Source: Branchiostoma floridae
Lineage: Eukaryota > Chordata > Leptocardii > Amphioxiformes > Branchiostomatidae
NCBI RefSeq assembly: GCF_000003815.2
Contig: NC_049982.1
Span: 10,129,947-10,193,946 of the forward strand
Reading direction: 5' to 3'
Length of the DNA: 64,000 bases
Part shown: piece after piece, positions 40,018 to 54,000 of the stretch
Layout of the letters: every line of letters starts with the position of its first letter
Position numbering within the stretch: the stretch's first letter is position 1
Made by a program: the position numbers and the translations under genes
The notes under the pieces: generated by a model
Told to the model about the DNA's origin: nothing
What the model saw: the letters and a program-made list of their open reading frames with translations, nothing else
Database searches by the model: none

Positions 40018-41083
40018 AGCCCCGGTCACAAGAATCGTACGACGTCCTTGCGATGGCATATTACGCCTATCGCACGATGATCACAGTGGATCGCAGCTAA
40101 ATCGTAAGCAAAATCAGCCATCGCAGAGCATCGCAGAGCATCGGATGATGTTCAAAATTTTTCCAGCGTCGCACGATTTTTCACTTGTGTCTCTTCTGTA
40201 TAGCCGTCTGACCGTTTTTGTGCTTCTTTAACCATCAAAATGTGGACATAGCTGTTGAATACCTTCCTATAATATTTTTAACTGTAAAAATAGATTAAAA
40301 AAGACCATGATAACAAGAGTATTACAAGCAAAAGTTCAAATCAAGCGTGAGTACTGGTATGGTTATCTCGGCCTGCTCTACGTGTCAGGCTCTTTCGAAT
40401 ATTGTATCATGATATGCTATCAACAAAAAGATGCCATCATACAAAAATCATATCATAAGCATTATATCATATATATTTCCGACTCATAGAGCCTGCCTTT
40501 ACGTTTGAGTTGTCCCCATGATTATTACGATTATGGTAAACTGACCCAAGACCGACGAGAGCTGAGATTTGATCTAATTATCAACTCACGTGCATGAAGC
40601 GATCAAACAATTGTCTGCATCACCTGTGCGGGGCGCGCTGTTCTCTGGTTGCGATTGTGGCAGTTGCGACTGATATATTTTCCCTTTTCGTCAATATCGA
40701 CAATATCAGGGAACACTGAAACCATCACAACATGCTAAAAATTCATAAATCTAAAACCTCATCAGTAGACAAAAATTGCCGTAATGAAGTCTGCTTTGGG
40801 GGCAAATAAAATCTTACGACGATAGCGAAATTTTGAACATGTTCAAAATCCATTTCAGTCCTATTTTCGTCATAGGAGGCTCCCCGATTTACTATGATTT
40901 ACCTGCGATTGACGCAAATACGCTCTAATGACCTCATCGTACGATGCACTACGATCCTTGTGACCACGGCTTCATATATTTAAACTATTGCTTCCGATTC
41001 TTCCCCGACTTACGACGTACTGCGCTTATGCCGCGCATAAAACCTCCATCGCAGTCAATCGTACGATTCTTGTGACCGGGGCT
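40018..41083. mobile_element. Non-autonomous DNA transposon, PIF/Harbinger-like, 1,066 bp
   Basis: The ends are near-perfect 25-bp inverted repeats: agccccggtcacaagaatcg onward at 40018, and its complement ending cttgtgaccggggct at 41083. Both sides are flanked by TTA (40015-40017 and 41084-41086), the 3-bp target duplication expected of PIF/Harbinger elements. A third, imperfect copy of the terminal motif (cgatccttgtgaccacggct) lies inside near 40951-40970, so the right end may have been duplicated or one element inserted near another. No transposase is encoded. It sits just beyond the likely 3' end of the large mucin-like gene. Confidence 0.8.
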
Positions 41084-41149
41084 TTAGCAAGGTATTTATT
41101 TCAAAGTACAGCAGATACTAATTTTGTTTGATGGTCTTGGTACACATTG

Positions 41150-41170
41150 TTATTTATTTATTTATTTATT
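41150..41170 (-). terminator. Cluster of polyadenylation signals of the mucin-like gene
   Basis: A TTTA repeat on the plus strand gives overlapping AATAAA signals on the minus strand about 830-850 nt beyond the stop codon at 41999-42001. This is the best candidate for transcript termination. Confidence 0.4.
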
Positions 41171-41998
41171 GGTTTGGCTGCAACGAACACACAGCCAGGG
41201 CTGCCCAACTATTGTTCATAAGAGAATGTTACGTTTGCTGTGATAAAGTTTTGATAAATCTTGATTACATTGTGAATATGTTTGTAATTTATTGTAAGTG
41301 ACACAGTGAGTATAGTATATAGAACACCATAGATATATAAAATACATGATTTGTAAGTCCCCTCTCTTTACATGTCTGCTTGTAAAATACCTAAAGTTCC
41401 TTCTTAATCAATTTCTTAATATACAATATACACATACATGTACATCATTTTGTGAAAATGCATATATAAGCCTTTAAAAATCTTATCATTCAAAAATAGT
41501 GTATGCTCACCATATCTTACATATATATTTTAGATTTCAAAATTACCTTACAATTACTTCCTGGCATTTGATATGTTTGGAGTTAGATATTATGTGAATT
41601 TCAAATTTTCTTTTCCTTTTGAACAAGTTGATATGCAGGTGCTGATATTTGATCGTTATGTCGTGACGATTTAATCGCTTGAACCCTCCTCTTTAATTAG
41701 TAGTATATATTCCTTAAAACGTAACGTATCCTTACTAATAGATAACACCACAAAGAAAGCAGCAGCTCTTATTCTAAAATTACTCGTAATGTAAACCAGC
41801 TATTATATAGTACTAGGATTAATCCTATTAAGGCACCAGCATTGTTATCTACGCCTAATAACGAAAAAAAATATTGTCATTAAACCAAACAATTGTTTGT
41901 TTCCGTATATATATATGGAATATATATATTAACTTAAGTCCATTCTAGTCAAACGACTATGGTCGGGTCCACTAGAAAGTCCATTGGGTGGTCATGGT

Positions 41999-42022
41999 CT
42001 ACAGGTAGGAATCGTCACCAGT
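41999..42022 (-). CDS. Terminal exon: PDZ-type C terminus
   Basis: After an acceptor (tatttcag) the last exon encodes TGDDSYL and stop, in phase with the previous exon (ending VNE). The C-terminal S-Y-L fits a class I PDZ-binding motif. If the last intron is retained instead, translation runs to a stop at 43269-43271 and gives a hydrophobic tail (about 28 residues). The spliced form is preferred because of its phase and clean signals. Confidence 0.6.
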   Translation of the reverse strand, partial: TGDDSYL

Positions 42023-45000
42023 CTGAAATAAGAAATAAATGCCGTGAAGGTTTCAGGAAAAGCATGGCACCGTTGTTAGCACCCTTGCTAAGCATCTAGA
42101 CTATGTAAGCATTAGCTACACGTACATAGACACCAGCATTTAGTCTACATTATAGTATTCTAATATCATTAGCATATTGATGAGGGTTGGATTACCATTA
42201 CATGATTGTATATAATGTCCTGCAAGGGAACAACCACCTTTGTTTTATGTGGAATTAACTTAATTTGCCCGCAGCGCCCGAAAGACCTTCAGTTATACTA
42301 CACAGCAACTGCAGTCTCTAGAATTGTGTACACAAATTGTAGCTTAGATTTAGGTGATGAAAGTTGTTAGCAGACAAGACAGCATTAGGTTTAAAAAAGT
42401 TATGATTCCAAAGATATGCCCTTGAGGTCAAGTGGTAGAGAAAGACCAACACCTTTGTTGAGTAGTAACTTGTCGCTGGCCCGTAAGGCGACTTTGCCCT
42501 AGGTATCTGGAACTGGAGGTAGCAAATGAAGGTGTTTTAATAGTTGAAAAGAAAAACACGCAATGTTAGTTAGGGTTTCCTCTGTCGTTGCAACGTTAGT
42601 ACAACTGTGGTTAATGTTTGTTTCATTAGTGTCGCTGATTTGACTGAAACTTTAGTAGTAGTAATAAGATGATTTGCTTTTTACCGTCAGTTTGGTATAG
42701 ATCAATGAATGTATTACTATGCTTATAATCCGACAAACAGTTGTTGTACTTCTTATCATATACTTTTTAAAAAAGTTTCTTGTGTGGCGCTACATTTTGG
42801 AGGATGTGAGGGTAGTGAATGTACGCAGTTCGCCTTAGCTCTGCCACTGTCAGTGGTCGCGTTGATCTTTCCATTAGTCCTCTTTGCAATATGTCACGTG
42901 AGCAAATTACTTTTTGAACCTTATGTGTGCTAGAAAATGTGGTGTCTTACACAGCACATATTCATTCAAATGTTCATCTCTTTCGTTGGAGAGACAAAAT
43001 AGTTTATTGGAATATGGTCAATGCAATACTTCATTTGATTAAGAAAAGACGTTCCATGGAAAGCGGCATGTGAAATATGAGGATATCAAAATATCAATTT
43101 AGAAACACTTTTAAGTTAATGCATCAAAAGTAGTCAATGCCTATGACTATGAGATCTAGAAACGGTTCAACTCAGACAAGACGGGCTACTTAACAGTATC
43201 GTGTTTATTATGTAAAACGTGGTACAGAGTTAGAAGTGAATGGCTGAGTCAAGCTGTCTGTCTGGATGTTACGATGACGTTAGAAAACACAATAGCAAAT
43301 GCCAGCAGAAGAATATGAAAGGAGACAGTCGATGGTATAATAGAGATGATTTTACCTCGTTAACTCGGACATTGTTAACCTTCTGACCGGTGAAGGTGGT
43401 TGTTGCTGGCTGCTGATATCGCCCAACCAGCGACTGGTACGGCTGCTCCTGCTGATGTATCGGATTGTGATAGATGATCGCTCCATCGTCAGGCTTACTC
43501 CGGGGAGCAGCGCCCACGTTGTCATAGATGACGTTGTTGTAATGGTGTCCAGATGGCTTGGTTTTGCCTGTTGATGTTCAAATCAAAATCAAACTGTAAC
43601 TTCAAAATATTCAAAATAATGAAATAAAAATCAGCATGCACTGTTAGCATAACTTTGACACACATTTTCCCATGCTAAGGATGCGGGTCAGTAGTGTTAG
43701 AAAGTAAACATACAGTAAAATATGTAATATGCAGCCAGGAAGGTTACAGCAAAATGTATTTGCTGACGCGACGAACATTAACAAGACGTTCAATGAAGTC
43801 ACCAGAAATTCATACACTATATATATGATGTTGTGTTAGTGTCACTGTATGTTTTGTAGATATCAAACATATAGATATAGATGTCTATTTGCTGTGATAT
43901 TAGTAAAGGTTAAACCTATATAACCCGCACCAGAAAAGTCGTACACAACAGTAGCACCATTCCCGGACTCGTGGACCGACGGCCTGTACTTGGCGGCGCT
44001 CGTGCTTCTCAGGCCACGTTCCAGCCCGGCCGGGGCGTAGTTCACGGGACGTCGGTTTGCGTACAACCTGCAGAAACCAAAGAGAATTCGTCATATTACA
44101 GACTTTCCACAACCAAGAAATTCAGTCATATCATTCTAATATTGCATCTTCCTTTGACAGTATAACATGTCATCGCCCCCTTTCCAAACAAAGCAACTTG
44201 ACTGTAACATATTCGAAAACATTCAAAGTCTAAGTTACTCTTTCTCTAGCTATAATTTCTAGCTATCATAGCGAGGAACAGGACAGATGCTAGTGAAAGA
44301 AAGGTACCGGTGATAATTTTATTGTAGTGTATTGTCACTGACAATTCACGAAGGTGAACCTACTGCTTAGGGCTTTATAAGTACATATACAGATAATCAG
44401 ATGTATATTAATCTTACGTGTTATCCGAGAGCGGCTGGCTCTTGCTCTTCATGCAGGTCTTCACGGAGACAAGGACGAGGATGAGGAGAAGGAGAAAGCC
44501 GGCGACGGCCCCAACTGCCGCGTACACAACATTACCTGTGCCTGGTAGGAACAGGTTCGCCATGGTTCATGCGAAGTCATGACGATATGCATCTTAAACT
44601 ATTTCAATTGAGTATGAGCATCGTGAACATACTATTTATGGTATTCATCGACCAAATGCTTAAGTTAGTGCTATCACTTATCTTGGCGCACCATGTGTCT
44701 TGTCATCATGCTAACATCGGAAAATAGATGTATAAATATTGCCATGCATTGGCATACTACAACTGTCTTATTTTCTTTAGGTCGTCAGATGAAACGAGTG
44801 TCTTAATGAAAATACCATCTTATTCAAAATAAGTTTAGCCTAGTTGAAGTGAAATCAAAAGCTTCGAGTAGTTTTCTCGTCTTACTTTTACTCTCGCATC
44901 TATCGCCACTGTAGGTCGTAATGAAACTTGATGTACACCTGAAACACAAGCAAAACCATGTTATGTGAAGGCCATCATCATTAATATTTCATATTCCTGT

Positions 45001-48000
45001 CAACAATATTCATCTCCCTATGTACTCTTTATGCCAAAATAAGAGTAGGTCGCCCAAACCTTCCATTAAAGAAGCTGATTGAGACTAAAACATGTGGGAA
45101 GCACCTGATCTAACCGAAATAGTATAGGAGGTATACAGGAGGGTGAGCTTTGTAAATTATTCAACCCTTCAATAATAATGATAATGATTTTATTTTCCAA
45201 ATGTGACATTAATTAAGGCATATTATTACCAATGTCACCCAGTGTCCTCCAAACACATCTGGATTATTGAGATCTATAGCTCATTTCAAAATCGACTATA
45301 TAAAGTACTGGTTGCAAATTAAGCGTACTGGCAAGAGAGTGTTCCACTGTTTGAGTCCATGCACGTTCCACCGTTCAGGCAGTAATTCGGGTTGGGACTG
45401 CAGAACGCCAGGCACCTCCCTGCGTAGCTGACGCAGTTGACTTCCGCGGCGCAGTTACAGTTGGTGATCGGCACTGCAGTAGTGTCTGAAAATGTGTAGA
45501 TGTTTTTTTTTTAGTATTTCTGTATATAAATACATTCCTGACCCTTCCATTTGTTATTTTCGTTATCCAGCAGCTTTATTTTTATGAGCAAGTCCTGTAG
45601 TAGACAGGAACGTACAACTTTTTTTGCAATTAAACTATTAGTAATCTAGTGACTTATGCTTGCTTCGATAGATTTTCGAACTTTCATAACGGAACTTGTG
45701 ATTAAGACTACACTACATTTTGTTCAAATAAATTAGTAGAAAAGAACAATGATTACTTGGAGGCGCGTAGGCAACCTGACTAGCGGCCAGATCCCCCAGC
45801 TTCCCCCCGTTGTTGTCGATGTACCGCTTGAGAAGCGCCACGGCCTCCACAGGGTCAGGGACCGCTTGGTTGTTCTTGAAGACCGTGTCCAAACTGGCAA
45901 CGACGCTCCCAGATCTTAAATAAGAACAAAATGTTTACCTAAATCACGTTGAAAGAATGTGAAAGACTGAATGTGGGTTTAGTGTGATAAGTTGATGTTT
46001 GTAATAAGTATCAAGATTACCTGAATTCTCCAGTTATACCTTTCTGTACCACAATACGTTGAAGAAAAAGCCACTTAACAATTTCAATCATTGAGTCACA
46101 GTATTTCTAAATTATATATACAGGTAGTAGATTTTGCTTTTGGACACTTTCCAACTCTTTAAAAATACTTACCGGAAGCCTTTGACTACCACACGCTGGA
46201 AGTTCGGATTGTTCTGGTACGCTTTTGACACCTTAAGGGAATAAAAACAAATTGGTCAATTTACATGATAAACAATACATCAATATTATAACTATGTCTT
46301 ATAAGCTGCCAATTTGAAATATACACCATGCGAATGTGATGTAATCTAAACATCAACAAAACGTATTCCCAGCTGCAGTAAGGTTCACAGTACTATTTTG
46401 CTTTGCTTAATCGGATAGGGAAATGTATGTGAAAATCACCAGCGTCGTTATTAGCAGGTTGACAGTCGTCTATGAAGGTCAGGCATCCAGGTAATAAGAC
46501 ACACCAAATATCAAACGGTTTTGGCATAAACAGTAGACAAAGGAGAACTGTGAACGTTCCGGATATTAACATGAATACACCTACCTCAGTTCTGACTTTG
46601 CTGGCCAGCTCTTGGAACACAGGGTGTGTCCTATTGTTCAGCTCCTGGGTGAAGTTCCGCTCCAGTGTGACCTCCGTTGGAATAGACACTTCGGCAACTA
46701 CAACGGATGAAGCTTTATGTTAAAGCATGTCTATTATCCAGTCATCTGCCGTTGCATGTCTGCTCTCTTTGAAAAAGGAACTTAAGCAAAATGTGTACGA
46801 CTGAAAGCTGTCAGAAGAAAGCCTAGTATTGTGATTTGCTGTCATTCTAAAATTTGACTTAGGTACCACGTAGGTTCAATGTAGTCACTGTCAGTTGTAA
46901 GCGTATAAATACCAGCATATAAATTTCCAGTTTATAGATTAAGAGAAAAATCTATATATTGAGATAGATAGATAGATAGATAGATAGATATAGATATAGG
47001 ACTAGATATAGATATAGATAGATAGATTAGATAGATATACATAGATAGATAAATATAGATAGATACCCGTTGGAGATGGTGTTGTCTGCGCTGGAGCTGT
47101 TGTTGCTGCTCTAGCAGTGCCATCAGTTCGAGACGCTGTTTCTGAAATTACAATGTGGATCAAATTAGATGGTTTGTTCATTATGATAGTTTCGTTCACC
47201 TTAAAGCCAAAAACTTTCTGGATTATTCACAGCTAGTGCAAATGACTCTGTTGGTGCCTCAATTGAGATGTCCTGGAGAGAACAGCTACGTTGACCACTA
47301 GAATAAACACTGTGGTGAGTACAGATACTATAGGACCTAGAAGGAAAAGTGAAATAGTATCACATGCAGATATGATAACTACTTGTGGGATCCTTCGGCC
47401 ATACCATGCAGACACGTTTGCAATGGAATAGCGTAGAATGCTTGTGTGCTGAGCTAGTACTATAAATGGTGAACTAAGATGATGAAGCGGGGAATAAGCC
47501 ATGCGGATTAATGTGCAAATGCGTTGGGTTGTCATAGAGGATGTAGAAAAATGAATGAAAACACAGGAAAACAAAATGGTTCTCCCTAATGACCTGACGT
47601 TGCTTGTGTTGTCGGGTTTGACTGACTAACAGTCGTTGGCTTTGATGTTTGGGCTGCTGTACTGCTCTGAACGGGAGTAGTTACAGTTTGCCGTCTCGTC
47701 GAAGATGCATCGGATTGTACTGTTGATCCAAGCAATGGTATGTTGTGTCATTCAAGAAATTCAAAAGCATCGGATTGCAATGATGAATGTTGGGTACTAA
47801 ACTGGGATGTGTATGGGTAATGAGCTACAAATGAGCTACAAATGAAAAAAGAAGACCAAAAGGACATTTTCTCCTAAAGACCTGGTGTTTGTTGTGTTGT
47901 TGGTTGTGATGGAGTCATAGTTGAGGGTTTAGATGTTGATGCAGTTATACGGGTCGGATTTTGAGTTGTAAGAGTTTGCTGGTCCGTCGAAGATGCAACA

Positions 48001-51000
48001 GATTGTACTGTTGATCCAAGCAAAGGTATGTTGTGTGATTAAAAAAATACAAACATTGGATAGAAATGATGCAGGTTGGGTTCTGAAATGGAATATGCAA
48101 GAGTAATAAATTTTTAAAAAAGGGGAAAAGGGAAACCCAAACAAAGAGTTCCAAAGACCTGGGGTTCGTTGTGTTGTTGGTTGTGATGGAGTCATAGTTG
48201 AGGGTTTAGATGTTGATGCAGTTATACGGGTCGGATTTTGAGTTGTAACAGTTTGCTGTTCCGTCGAAGATGCAGCAGATTGTACTGTTGATCCAAGCAA
48301 AGGCATGTTGTGTGATTAAAAAAAAACTTCCAAACATTGGATAGAAATTATGCATGTTGGGGTCTGAACTGGAGTATGCAAGAGAAATTAGTTAAAAATC
48401 TAAAAAAAGGGGGAAAGGGAAGCCCAGAGAAAGAGTTCCGAAGACCTGAAGTTTGTTGAGTTGTTGATTTTGATGGAGCCATAGTCGGGGTTTTAGTTGT
48501 TGATGCAGTTACGCGGGTCGGAGTTGGAGTTTTTACAGTTTGCTGTTCCGTCGAAGGTGCAGCAGATTGTACTGTTGATCCAAGCAAAAGCAAAAAAAAC
48601 ATTGGATTGCAATGATAGAGTTTGGGTATTGAACTTCAATACACATGAGTAAAAAGTCAAAAATAAAAACAACAAAAAATATAAAAAGGAAACTTAAAAA
48701 GAGTGTTTTGAAGACCTGGAGTTTGCTGTGTTGTTGATTGTGACGGAACCATGGATGTTGGTGCAGTTATACGGGTCGCGGTCGGAGTTTTTACAGTTTG
48801 CTGTTCCGTCGAAGGTACGGAAGATTGTACTGCTGATCAAAGTAATAGCATGTTGCGTTATTTAAAAAAATCAAAAGCATTGGATTACAATAAATTTCAA
48901 TATGCATGAGTAATAAGTCAAAAATAAAAGCAATGAAAAAATTAATAAAAAGGAAACTCAAAAAGAGTGTTTTGAAGACCTGGAGTTTGCTGTGCTGTTG
49001 ATTGTGACGGAACCATGGATGTTGGTGCAGTTATACGGGTCGGGGTCGGAGTTTTTACAGTTTGCTGTTCCGTCGAAGGTACGGAAGATTGTACTGCTGA
49101 TCAAAGTAATAGCATATTGTGTCATTCAAAAGCTCAAAAGGATTGTAATGATAACGTTTGTGTACTTAACTCGAAATAAATAAGACTAATAAGTTGAAAA
49201 TGAAAATTTTTAAAGCAACGTTCATAGAAACCCTAAGAAAATGTTCTCATAAAGACCTGGTGTTAGTGTTGTCGGTTTTGACGGAGTCATAGACGAGGGA
49301 TTAGATGTTGATGCAGCTGTGCCGACCGGAGTTGGAGTTTTTACAGTTTGTTGTTGAGTTGAGGATGCAGAAGCCTGTACTGTTGTTCCTGGTAGTGGTA
49401 GTGATATGTTGTGCCGTTAGAACATAATGATAAAGCAAAATAACCAAGGTGTCAATAAATGGTTTATCATTGTGAATAAGCAGTTGTTTTAGTCATATCA
49501 TTAACATTGATATTATTAAGCTTCCAGATTATGTAATGAAATGGATGATGTTAAAATTATAGTAGTTATATAATCATGTTAATAAGCATGCATTCTTGCA
49601 CCTGTAGCCGGCGTAGTAGAGAGTTTAGTCGGAGTCGCAGTCGGCACTTTAGAAGTTACTGCAGGTGTTCCGGACCGTGTAGTAGTTAGTACAGACGGTG
49701 GCCCGGTAGATGATGCAGAAGGTTGCACTGTTGAGTCACACAAGTATTATATTTACAAGTAAAAACATTTACACAAGTATGCCTCTTCATTCTCTTTACA
49801 AGAAGAAAATGATGAAAAAAGGATTGGTTTATGGTAAAACGGTAACCATTACCTTATGCACAAAATTAATACAACGTAGCATAAAACGATCTGATACCCT
49901 CGCCAGATGATATTAACCTTTATGAGTAAAGCATCATCGGAAGTTTCCTTTGACTGTGCAAATAAAGTCCTCATTTGCATAAACTTTCTTAGTTTATCAT
50001 CTTCTCTATCCAAATACCAGACATTGTTGAAAGTATTACTTATCTTAGCAAAGAATGCTATTGTAGCGTCTTCTCATAGATTATGTACACGTGACCCTGG
50101 TTTCCATGCTTCGGGTTTAATAATGTTCACCTTTACTTAGCGTCGTAACGATCTATGAATACATTCTTTAGTTATTCATGTCCAACATTCCCACCACCCT
50201 TACCCACCTACCAGATGTCATCACGACCCATGAAAGGCTTCTCACGACCCATGAAAAGTTGAGGTATGCTTTTCACAGACAGACAGACAAACAGACAGAC
50301 ACACAAACAAACAGACCTGGTGTTGGAGAGGTTTGTGGCGGTGTTGGCTGGGACACTGTTGGTCTCGACACAGTAGCTGTTGGTCTCGATGTTGATGCTG
50401 TTGGTCTCGATGTTGATGCTGTTGGTCTCGATGCTGTTGCTGTTGGTCTCGATGCCGCTGTTGTTGGTCTTGATGTTGTTGATGTTGGTGGTGTTGTTGT
50501 AGCTGGCTCGCACACCGCACCGTCTCCGACGTATCCTGTTCCACACGTGCAGGTGAAGGAACCAACGGTGTTGGTGCAGTTTGCTGACGCGTGGCAGTTA
50601 TGGCCGGCATCACACTCATCTACGTCTGTAGAGAACAGACATATACATTCCTGTTATTCAATTTAATATTAACAAAATGCATGCATTTGGTAGAATGCAT
50701 TTGGTACACTTGTTGCTGTGAAAAAAGTTAAAGAACTAACAGAACTAAGCAAAAATGATTTTACAATATGCAGTAGTTACAATGACTAGTGTAGCATTTT
50801 CATGGAGTAATTCGTAATTCGTACCCAGGCAGGTATCAGCATCTCCTGCAACAAATCCTGGGCTGCACACGCATTGGTACGACCCCACGCTGTTCTCACA
50901 GGTCCTGTTCGACGGACAGATGTCGTCATCCTCGCATTCGTTTGCGTCCACCTCGCACTGAGCACCCTTCCACCCGGCGGGACACACACAGCCCACCGTC

Positions 51001-54000
51001 ACGTTACATTCACCACGGTTGCAGCCGCAGATTTCAGCACAGTTTACACCGTATCGTCCTTCTGCGCACACTGTATGGGAAAGGCGATGAAATGATTATT
51101 ATATAGCGTGATAAACTGCAGAATAAGACGTAGCCCATGCTTACAACTATAGCAACAATGCTCAGTAAAAAATTATCAAACAACCAGTATGCTGTACTGA
51201 CTTGTACAAGTCCTTAGGTCATCTTGAAGCTGGTATCCGATGTCACAAGAGCAGGTATGACCGCCGTCTGTGTTTTGGCAGTTCTTCTTCTGACTGCATC
51301 TGTTCAGATCTTCGTTTCCAGGAGCACATTCGTCGACATCTATTGCATCGTAAAGATGAAACAAAACTTCTTTAGACACAAATCTAGACTTCTTTCACAG
51401 ACAACACCATTGATAGCTAGATGTAGGTATGACTCTTCAGCAATTGTACATTAGAAAAATCGATATCACACAGAGACAACGGTCTAGAAGAAGATAAAGG
51501 GTATTTAATAAGGACATGGTTAGAACGATGATGCGATTGTTGTCACACTGTGAAAACTTAATTTTATTTTTTCCTTACCTTCACAGGTGATGTTGTCTGC
51601 GGCGAGTTTGTATCCAGAAGGACAGAAGCAAACTGCCACGCCATTCTCAGTTCGACAGTTCTCACAGAGAGATACTGCGCAGACATTCCTTGCTGCTTGG
51701 TCTGAGAAGAACATGTAAAATCCGAAACTTTCACTGGCGTATTGTATGGCTGGACGCAGTAAGAAATGATCCTTAGCACTCTAACACTAGAAAGGGAAAA
51801 TGATCATTTGTAAGGAAATAAATGGAAGTCATTCGGGTGACAACACAAGAGATCGAACCTTGATAACATGTGACATTATTGGTAGCATTCAGGAAGAATC
51901 CATCATAGCAGTCACACTTAAATCCTCCTTCTGTGTTGTTACAGAGCTGCGTGCATCCACTAACACCATCGGCGCATTCGTCAATATCTGTGGAAAACAT
52001 TACGCATATGTTCTCATTGCGAGATGAATCTATGTGAAATCATTTTCAAATGATAAAGCAATCTTTTATGATAGAGAATTAATATAAGGGTAAGCAATAT
52101 TTTCTAAATGTCCTCGAGAGAAACTTTCAGTATGTGGCTAATATCAAACTTTTGAAAACGAAAAAAATTACTCTGCTTAGCATATTATATTCAAATGTAC
52201 CTGTGCAATTCCGCTTGTTCTCGGTGAGTCTGTATCCGGAAGGACATTCACAGCTGTAGCTCCTCAGCTCGTTCCTGCACACGGCCTTGGGTCCACACTT
52301 ATGCGTGCCGTTCGTACATTCGTCTATGTCTGAATAAAAGAAGATAGAGTTTTATGACTTCCATAGAGTATTGTCGTATTGATTCTTAACGATGGCACTA
52401 TTGGTTCATTTAGACAAATTTTAGATTAGAGAAGGTTGAGAGAGATGAGATGAGATGATGACTTTATTGAAAATTCGCAGTGGGACTACTGAATTGTGTT
52501 CAATTTACATTCAAAACACACAATAAAAAGAGTCGAATATTACACATTCCTAGGAATAAATACTATATACATATATACATAGTTTAAACTTGACGATTGT
52601 CTGATATCAGGGGAGTATTACTAATGCTGGAATTATGGACCGGATGCATTGAGCAGGTTGCTCATATACGGGATCGGTGAGTTGCTATATCGATTTGTCC
52701 TAGACTTATGACCGTTCAGTTTGTGGCTATTTCTAGTGGCTCGTCCCGAGGTTGCAAGTACAGATAAGAAAAACTATTTCACAAGCATACTCCCTTACCA
52801 CGACATTTGGCACCATCACCCTCCATGCCTTCTGGGCATGCGCTGCAGGTGTAGCCAACTCCAGGAGCCGGAACATCGGTGCAGTTCACCCCCATGTAGC
52901 AAGGGTCGTCTTCACAGCCGTCAATGTCAACCTCGCAGAACGTGCCTGCAGTAGAGATTATGACTATCTAATTAATCAATTGTTACAAACTCAATATTTT
53001 CATGATATCTAAAAAGATGCCGTCAATGAAACTGATACGTAATTTCTGTACATTATGAATTAAAGATTGAAACAATACCTTCAAGTCCAGGACCGCACAG
53101 GCAGGCGACGACCCGGAGTAAGGAGTCGATGTTCTGGTCGTCCGCCAAGTTGTCGAAGTCACACGTTCCGTTGTTCTCACACTTGCAAAGATTGACCGTT
53201 GGTCTCAGGATAGATGTCCCTCCTTTGCCGTCACTTGCCGTGAAGCTAGTGTAAATTTCGCAATGGTAAACCATTCAGAAACATCATAGAATTCATAACT
53301 GGAAGTATTGACAATAATAAAGGTCCCAAGGAGGCACCTGAGGCCGTAGCGGCAGTGGTGTCTAGGGCAAGACATTGGAAGGAGGAGCCCTTCCCTCTCC
53401 TTTTACTTCTCTAACCGAAGTTAGACATCCATTTTACATCATTAGTAAGAAAAATTGTGTAAAGTACTTTCCAAAGGAAAAGGCGTCTGGTCACGAATAA
53501 TCAAAGCCGTGACCTTTTGACCTCGTGTCATTCGCGTCCATTCAAAGTGATAAAAACTATTGACAAATGACTTTTCAACAATGTGCATTTGTACACGTAC
53601 ATGGCAGAAATCGGCACTAAATTTGTAAACTTCATATTAGCTAAGCAAACAATGCCTGCTTCCTGACCTCATGTTTAAGCTGCTGATTTGAGACGACGGT
53701 GTCCAGGAGAAAGTGGCTGTTGCGTTATCGAACACAGCGTTGCCAGGGATATTTTGTGCGCTGAACCTGACGGTGTCGTTGTTGATGTCTGTGGCGGTCA
53801 GGCCGAAGCTGACTTCTCTTCCAGTAGTGGCGTTGACGACGGTTGGGCCGAAGATTTTGGGAGGGAAGTTTGCTGGGAAAAATGGTATGAAACTTATGTC
53901 AAAATAAAGGATCCAACTGTTAAGAAAAAAAAACAACATAATTTCCTATACTTAATTTTCAGTCCTTGATAAAATGCAGATGTCACCCATTAGGAATGTT

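Noticed and set aside
42709-42933. 74-codon frame with a membrane-like stretch in the last mucin intron
   Set aside because: Opposite strand to the gene, no homology; AT-rich intron can produce this by chance.
43269-43355. Read-through of the tail exon as the true C terminus
   Set aside because: A donor (gtaaaa) follows VNE, and a phase-matched terminal exon with a good acceptor exists at 41999-42022; kept only as an isoform possibility.
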